NCBI GenBank assembly: GCA_029262895.1
Contig: JAJCYM010000048.1
Span: forward strand, 1 to 64,000
DNA: 64,000 bases
Origin: Roseivirga sp.
GTDB taxonomy: Bacteria > Bacteroidota > Bacteroidia > Cytophagales > Cyclobacteriaceae
Direction: 5' to 3'
Below the pieces are notes generated by a model. The model ran no database searches. It had not been told where the DNA came from and saw nothing but the letters and a program-made list of their open reading frames with translations. This document shows positions 59,000 through 64,000 of this stretch, piece after piece. The translations under genes were made by a program, and so were the position numbers. Numbering within the stretch: position 1 is the stretch's first letter; every line of letters starts with the position of its first letter.

Positions 59000-61459
59000 T
59001 TATTCATATCGCAACGATCTCACCGGATTGGTTCGAGCTGCCTGATAGGTTTTAAAACTTATGGTCATGCCAGCAATAGCGAGCGCTGCCAAAGCAGCCA
59101 CAAGAAAGGTGATGATATTCACATCAATTCTAAAGGCAAAGCTATCAAGCCAATTGTTTAGAAAGTAATAAGCAGGTAAAGCCGCAATGACATTAGCCAA
59201 TACGATCAGCAGCATAAATTCCTTGGACAGTGATACCATGATAGATTTGATGGATGCCCCAAGCACTTTTCGAACACCAATTTCCTTAGTGCGCTGTTCG
59301 GTGATAAACGAGGCCAGACCAAATAAACCCATGCAGGCAATCACGACCGCCAGTAATGTAAAGAAAGTAATCACCTTGCCCATGGTCATTTCGGTCCGGT
59401 ACTGATTGTCATAATTACTGTCCAAAAAGAAATAGTCGAACGGGGAAGTTGGCACAAATGAAGACCAGGTTGCTTCCAATCTCTCCAATGTGGTCTTGAT
59501 ATCTGCCGTCTGAACCCTCACATTTAGGAAGGCCGCATGCTCCGGTAAAACATGGATCATTAACGGTTCCACTTCTGTATGCAAAGAAGCGTAATGAAAG
59601 TCTTTTAACACCCCTACAATTCTGCCTGCCTTTGGTTCTGGCAAACCATAGATATATTCAAACCTTCTTCCAACAGGATTTTCTTCCAGGCCAAATTCTC
59701 GAATTGCCGCTTCGTTGAGCAAGAAGCCTTCCGAGGCATCGGTGACCATTTCAGTGGATAAATCCCGCCCGTCTACAATTTCCAAATCGTAAACTTCCGC
59801 CAGGTCTTCATCGCCCGACATGATTCTCATACCTCGAACACCATTGTCCTGCTGTTGACTTTGATTTCCAGCATCCTCGGTAGCCAGGTCAGGGACCCTA
59901 ACACCCATGACATGAACTCTCTCCCCTGGAATTGCCGAACTTCTAGCCACTGCCACCACCGATGGATCAGTGATCATTTGCTGTTTGATTGCCTCAAGAT
60001 TTCTAATCTGTCCTCTACCCGGCAAGTTGATAACCACAACTTGTTCTTTGTCAAAACCGAGGTCCTTGTTCTCTATATACTGAAGCTGATCATAGACCGT
60101 GTTGGCTCCCACAATCAGGAAAATTGAAATACCAAACTGTAAGATCACAAGTCCGCGCCTTAGGTATAAGGTTCCCAAATTCCCTTTACCTGCCAGTACA
60201 TTAGACTTAAGCGCCTTTAACGGCTTAAAATTGGACAGGAAGAGTGAGGGGTAAAATCCCGAAAGTCCACTCACTGTCAAGTAAATGATGGTTAAACCTA
60301 GCATCAATTCAGAATTCAAGAGCAGGTTTGTGGACAGGCGTTTCCCTGTGAAATCATTAAATGATGGAATAAGCAGAGTAACGGCAACAATTGAAATGGC
60401 CAAGGCCAGAAAGGTAAAAAAGAATGATTCTCCAATAAATTGAGCAAAAATATGTCTCTTCTCGGCTCCCAGAACCTTTCTCATCCCAACTTCTTTGGCT
60501 CTTTTGGCAGACCTTGCCGTTGCGAGGTTCATGTAATTGAAACTTGCAATAATCAATATAAATAAGGCAATGGTGGAAAAAATATAGACGTATTGAGCAT
60601 CACCGTTAGTGGCCAGTTCCTTTTCAGCATGTCCATATAGATGGATGTTGGTCAATGGTTGCATCAGCATTTTTACTTCAAGTCCTTCAACAGGGCCTAT
60701 TTCTCCATCCTGGGTTCTGATATTTCGTATTTCATAGATATCCTGATCCATCTTTGCCTGTAAGCTCAAAGCCGCCTGCTCGTTGACCAGCTTGATATAG
60801 GAGTAGAAAACAGCCTGTCTCCGACCATCCACCGTTTGCGGAATCCGCTTCCTGATGTCAGCCATTGGGAGCAAAAGATCAAAGTTGAAATGTGAATTAT
60901 GAGGAACATCCTCCACCACAGCCGATACTCTGAAAGCACCATTTCCTCTTTTGAGTACTTTGCCTATCGGGTCTTCTGTTCCAAAATATTTGATTGCTGC
61001 CGACTCGGTTAAAACGACTTTATCTGGGGCATCCAAGGCAGACTCAGCTGTTCCTTTTAGTAGCTTAAATGAGAAAACATCGAAGAAAGTGGAGTCCACA
61101 TAGAACATGCTCTCTTCATTGTAATAGTTGTTATTGTAATTGAAAGTCTCTGCCGCACTTGTCGCCATCAAACGAACAGCGCTTATAATCTCGGGATAGC
61201 GCTGAACCACGTCAGGAATAAGAAAACCTTGAGTAGCGGCCCAGTGCGTTTCATTATCATTAAAATTCGACCAATTTTCTAAGCGGTAAATGGCAGATGA
61301 ACCATCATGCATCTTGTCATAGCTCCTTTCGTCTTGAACATAAAGGAAGATCAGAATGCTGGTTGTAAGGCCTAATGTGAGGCCAAAAATATTGATAAAG
61401 GAGTAACCTTTGTACTTGAGGAGATTGCGCAGTGCAATTTTGACGTAGCTCTTAAACAT
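59000..61459 (-). CDS. MacB-type ABC transporter permease (lone)
   Basis: An 819-residue permease with a MacB-type periplasmic domain (about residues 45-250), an FtsX domain (about 280-400), a second MacB-type domain (about 430-650) and a second FtsX domain (about 670-810). The N terminus YVKIALRNLLKYKGYSFINIFGL, given as NLLKYKGYSFINIFG, is typical. KEVGMRKVLGAEKRHIFAQ and KEIGVRKVLGASIKSIMVSL are the coupling-helix signatures. No ATPase gene is adjacent; this lone form is common in Bacteroidota. Start: Met at 61459 (MFKSYVKIALR), not the upstream one at 61489. Confidence 0.9.
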   Translation of the reverse strand: MFKSYVKIALRNLLKYKGYSFINIFGLTLGLTTSILIFLYVQDERSYDKMHDGSSAIYRLENWSNFNDNETHWAATQGFLIPDVVQRYPEIISAVRLMATSAAETFNYNNNYYNEESMFYVDSTFFDVFSFKLLKGTAESALDAPDKVVLTESAAIKYFGTEDPIGKVLKRGNGAFRVSAVVEDVPHNSHFNFDLLLPMADIRKRIPQTVDGRRQAVFYSYIKLVNEQAALSLQAKMDQDIYEIRNIRTQDGEIGPVEGLEVKMLMQPLTNIHLYGHAEKELATNGDAQYVYIFSTIALFILIIASFNYMNLATARSAKRAKEVGMRKVLGAEKRHIFAQFIGESFFFTFLALAISIVAVTLLIPSFNDFTGKRLSTNLLLNSELMLGLTIIYLTVSGLSGFYPSLFLSNFKPLKALKSNVLAGKGNLGTLYLRRGLVILQFGISIFLIVGANTVYDQLQYIENKDLGFDKEQVVVINLPGRGQIRNLEAIKQQMITDPSVVAVARSSAIPGERVHVMGVRVPDLATEDAGNQSQQQDNGVRGMRIMSGDEDLAEVYDLEIVDGRDLSTEMVTDASEGFLLNEAAIREFGLEENPVGRRFEYIYGLPEPKAGRIVGVLKDFHYASLHTEVEPLMIHVLPEHAAFLNVRVQTADIKTTLERLEATWSSFVPTSPFDYFFLDSNYDNQYRTEMTMGKVITFFTLLAVVIACMGLFGLASFITEQRTKEIGVRKVLGASIKSIMVSLSKEFMLLIVLANVIAALPAYYFLNNWLDSFAFRIDVNIITFLVAALAALAIAGMTISFKTYQAARTNPVRSLRYE

Positions 61460-61649
61460 GGTTGCTGAATTCAGTGGACCTGTAAGCAATAAGCTAAATT
61501 AATAATTGCATTTCGATCCTATCATGTAATTAGCAAGACTTAACTTAAACCTGTGATTGATCCATATGTACTCAATCAGACAGTGTCTGAATAAAAAACA
61601 CCCTCATAAGCAGAGAGTTACTAAATTAGAGATGTAACATTTTTTGATT

Positions 61650-62903
61650 ATGGATTCTTCCTCCCTGTTTCAGACCATGACAATGGTCATTGGTGCCGCG
61701 GCCCTCTTTAGTTATATCAATCATAAGTTTATCAAGTTACCAGCCACCATTGGTTTAATGATCATGGCATTAGCGCTTTCAGGAGTGTTGATCATTCTTG
61801 GTCTGTTTGACAAAGAGCTGATGATGGATACTTGCCGAATAGTGCATGTGATTGACTTCCGTCAATTACTCATGGACGTAATGCTGAGCTTTCTATTGTT
61901 TGCCGGAGCTTTGCATGTGAATGCCAAAGCCTTAAAACAGGAGCGCGTATCGGTTTTCCTCTTCGCCACATTGGGTGTAATCATTTCCACTTTTGTAGTC
62001 GGCTATTTTAGCTTTTGGCTGCTCAACGGCTTAGGCTTCGAAATAGGATTGACTTACTGTCTCTTGTTTGGAGCACTCATTTCCCCTACTGATCCAATCG
62101 CAGTGTTGGCCATTTTAAAAACATCCAATGTTTCTAAAAGTCTGGAAACAAAGATTTCCGGTGAATCTCTTTTCAATGATGGTGTGGGTGTAGTAGTCTT
62201 TTTAAGCATCCTGATGGTTGAGGAAAATGGGGTTGCCAATTTTGAAATTGGTGAGACCATGAAATTGTTTGCTGAAGAAGCGCTTGGGGGTATTGCCTAT
62301 GGTGCCTTTCTGGGCTATGCAGGCTATCGCATTCTCAAGTCTATTGATGACGCTCCCAAGATCGAGGTGCTCATTACCATTGCTATTGCCATGGGTGGCT
62401 ACGGCTTTGCCTCTTTAATTCATGTCTCCGGCCCACTCGCCATGGTAGTGGCAGGATTGATCATCGGCAATAAGATTATCCTACCTAAAAATGCAAGCGA
62501 TTCTGCACATCAACTTTCGGAGTTCTGGGAAATGCTGGATGAAATTATGAATGCCGTTTTATTCGTTCTGATTGGCTTGGAAATTATTTCACTGCCGAAT
62601 AACAAGGAGTATATTATTGCAGGTTTACTGATGATTCCATTGGTTTTGGTAGCCCGCCTGATATCCACCTCTATTCCCTTTTCTTTGATGAAAAAGGGTA
62701 AAACTAAGGGTTCAAAAATCATCGCCATGCTTACCTGGGGTGGTCTTCGAGGAGGAATCTCTATTGCACTTGCCTTGTCTCTACCCGATTCAGAATTCAG
62801 AGACCTAATCATTTTGATCACTTACTCGGTGGTTGTATTCTCCATAATTGTTCAGGGATTAACTGTTAGCTCATTGGTGAAGAAACTAAAGTTGGGGGTA
62901 TAA
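61650..62903 (+). CDS. CPA1 family sodium/proton antiporter
   Basis: A 417-residue inner membrane antiporter with about 12 helices. The family markers are SPTDP (residues 145-149), the ion-binding pair N176-D177 in GESLFNDGVGVVVF, and the C-terminal GGLRGGISIALALSLP. It exchanges sodium (or lithium) for protons, relevant to a marine lifestyle. The ATG at 61650 is chosen over a TTG at 61644. It lies 190 bases after the divergent permease start. No accessory cytoplasmic domain follows the helices. Confidence 0.95.
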   Translation: MDSSSLFQTMTMVIGAAALFSYINHKFIKLPATIGLMIMALALSGVLIILGLFDKELMMDTCRIVHVIDFRQLLMDVMLSFLLFAGALHVNAKALKQERVSVFLFATLGVIISTFVVGYFSFWLLNGLGFEIGLTYCLLFGALISPTDPIAVLAILKTSNVSKSLETKISGESLFNDGVGVVVFLSILMVEENGVANFEIGETMKLFAEEALGGIAYGAFLGYAGYRILKSIDDAPKIEVLITIAIAMGGYGFASLIHVSGPLAMVVAGLIIGNKIILPKNASDSAHQLSEFWEMLDEIMNAVLFVLIGLEIISLPNNKEYIIAGLLMIPLVLVARLISTSIPFSLMKKGKTKGSKIIAMLTWGGLRGGISIALALSLPDSEFRDLIILITYSVVVFSIIVQGLTVSSLVKKLKLGV

Positions 62904-63175
62904 GGGAGCTTAAACCCGGGTAATGCAATAGGCTTTCTATTACGGACATAATCTGCCGGCAAGGCAATGGTCATCAGTTTAAGCTTATGCCAAACGCGCC
63001 CCTGACCCCTGAAGGGGCAATCAGCCCAAGTTCGAATGGCGCGTGGGCCTCCCTTTAGGGAACCAAAGGGTGTGCGGTAGCTAAAAGACTCTTAGTCTGA
63101 CGGCTATGGCCGGCAAGGCAGACTCGCTTCGAGTCAGCTACTTTGCTTATAAAGATATGTGTACTGTTGTGGAAC
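62904..63175. repeat. Structured noncoding spacer with direct and inverted repeats
   Basis: The 272 bases between two genes with converging stops contain GCCGGCAAGGCA twice (62955-62966 and 63109-63120), a stem of ACGCGCC (62994-63000) with GGCGCGT (63038-63044) enclosing a CCCCT/AGGGG hairpin (63006-63017), a CCCTTT/AAAGGG pair in 63050-63070, an AGACT/AGTCT hairpin near 63086-63098 and a GACTCG/CGAGTC hairpin (63121-63135). No ORF is seen. It resembles a degenerate interspersed repeat or transposon end. Confidence 0.55.
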
Positions 63176-64000
63176 TCAGACCTTTTGAAAGTCCGGCTTA
63201 GTTAAGGAGCGCCAGAGATAAATGACCAGATAGCTCTTCCAGCCTTCAAAATTTTCAAAAAAGGACAAGACTTCATTTTTGTCTTTTTTGTTTTGAACCA
63301 AACCATGCTGTTCTAGGGCTGAATTAAGACCGGTATCTCCTATGGTTACACAGTTCATGTCTTTGAGCGTTTTCATGAGCACATAGTTAGCCGTCCAGGG
63401 GCCAATTCCGCGAACATCATTCAGCATTTTCAACTGTGCATCCCGATCATCGAGACTCTGCAACAGATCTAGGCTTAACTCTCCTGAGTTTATCAGCTGA
63501 GCCACATGGATTACATAATCTGCCTTTTGCCTTGAAAATTGCAGTGCTTTCAAATCGTCAATGCTCAATTGCCCTAAGACCCCAGGTTTGGGGAAGAAAT
63601 GATGAATACTTCCATTGACTTTGATCGACTCACCATATTCCTCAACCATTCGCCTCTTCAATTTATAAGCAAAGGCGAGGTTAATTTGCTGACCGATAAT
63701 GCACCAGCAAATGGCCTCCAACAAATCAGGAATACCAATTAGCCTGAGTCCATAAAAATCTCTGGGCATATAGGCGAGTTCCGCATGCTTCCTCAGCACA
63801 TCATAAAAACCCGTCAGGTCTTTTTCTACATCCAGCCAATTCAAAATGTAAGCGGTGAGTTGCTCCTTCGGATAATTCCCACCCTCTGAATACAACACCT
63901 TTACCTTTAATCCACCAACACTTTCGGACAATTCAAAAATGACTTTTCTACCTCCGATAACCGCTGGTTTAATAACCATGTCCGCAGTCACAGAATGTAG
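63176..64000 (-). CDS. AlkA-type DNA-3-methyladenine glycosylase, 5' end missing
   Basis: A protein of at least 274 residues that continues beyond the right edge of the window; the frame is open to base 64000 with no start needed inside. The C-terminal half is the HhH-GPD glycosylase fold: LEAICWCIIGQQINLAFAYKLKRRM, then the helix-hairpin-helix LNDVRGIGPWTANYVL and the catalytic Asp in TIGDTGLNSAL. The N-terminal part (LHSVTADMVIKPAVIGGRKVIFEL, given as VIKPAVIGGRKVIFEL) resembles the AlkA N-terminal domain. It removes alkylated bases from DNA. A GTG at 63991 and ATG at 63979 exist but are probably internal. Confidence 0.88.
   Translation of the reverse strand, partial: LHSVTADMVIKPAVIGGRKVIFELSESVGGLKVKVLYSEGGNYPKEQLTAYILNWLDVEKDLTGFYDVLRKHAELAYMPRDFYGLRLIGIPDLLEAICWCIIGQQINLAFAYKLKRRMVEEYGESIKVNGSIHHFFPKPGVLGQLSIDDLKALQFSRQKADYVIHVAQLINSGELSLDLLQSLDDRDAQLKMLNDVRGIGPWTANYVLMKTLKDMNCVTIGDTGLNSALEQHGLVQNKKDKNEVLSFFENFEGWKSYLVIYLWRSLTKPDFQKV

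Noticed and set aside
1-64000. Search for CRISPR arrays, tRNA/rRNA genes, transposases and phage genes
   Set aside because: No regularly spaced repeat array, cloverleaf-like segment, ribosomal RNA stretch or mobile-element protein was seen in any spacer or reading frame, within the limits of reading by eye.

Overview
The window looks like chromosomal DNA of a marine or environmental Bacteroidota, most likely a Cytophagales member. The evidence is a type IX secretion (gliding-associated) C-terminal domain on the first protein, many signal peptides ending in a Gln after cleavage (SAQ, FGQ), Bacteroidota-only families (DUF3857, CHU_C, the Gre-like protein often misnamed 3-oxoacyl-ACP synthase), several LytTR regulators, and promoter-like TAnnTTTG boxes. 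No rRNA, tRNA, CRISPR array, transposase or phage gene was seen. Coding density is high, genes lie on both strands, and the content is mostly core metabolism plus envelope functions.

Layout. 1-3.2 kb: end of a large T9SS-exported adhesin-like protein, a DCC thiol-oxidoreductase and fabD. 3.5-9.7 kb: a membrane protein of unknown function, folK and bioB (divergent), two related outer-membrane beta-barrel proteins, then a tyrosine/homogentisate catabolism pair (fumarylacetoacetase plus a flavin-reductase-like protein). 9.8-17.8 kb: valS, a large AT-rich secreted protein of unknown function, a vitamin-K-dependent-carboxylase-like HTTM protein, a MOSC protein and a sterol-desaturase-like enzyme. 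17.9-25.6 kb: secreted amidohydrolase, PepSY-TM protein, a membrane-bound LytTR regulator followed by an overlapping three-gene unit (six-helix membrane protein, TlpA-like thioredoxin, DUF1330-like protein), bestrophin, Kelch propeller and DJ-1/PfpI. 25.6-30.9 kb: SulP transporter divergent from an ABM-like/ArsR/SRPBCC/TfoX cluster with a strong palindromic operator, then HXXEE and small exported proteins.

31-39.4 kb: lipoprotein, gamma-glutamylcyclotransferase-like protein, metallo-beta-lactamase/TPR protein, then a translationally coupled unit (secreted protein, LolD-like ATPase, FtsX permease) facing a LytS/LytTR two-component pair. 39.5-53.7 kb: exported peptidases and surface proteins (S9, DUF3857, TPM, two alpha/beta hydrolases, subtilase, VCBS propeller), an APC permease coupled to a dimethylargininase-type hydrolase, and an M1 aminopeptidase. 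53.8-64 kb: GNAT, DUF1801, Gre-like factor, small membrane proteins, SRPBCC, AraC regulator, a GH17 beta-glucanase-like protein, a MacB-type permease, a CPA1 sodium/proton antiporter and the 3' part of an AlkA-type glycosylase.

The most useful non-gene observations are the ArsR-type palindrome overlapping a promoter at 27185-27233, three copies of an AT-rich 10-mer before the GH17 gene, a large imperfect palindrome at 42364-42463, a strongly structured spacer at 62904-63175, and two gene remnants (response regulator at 33764-33838, GNAT tail at 30098-30229). I found no clearly new multi-gene system. The best candidates for undescribed biology are the 739-residue secreted protein (12624-14843), the LytTR-ABC-secreted protein module and the Gre-like factor. 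All functions are inferred from sequence motifs by eye.
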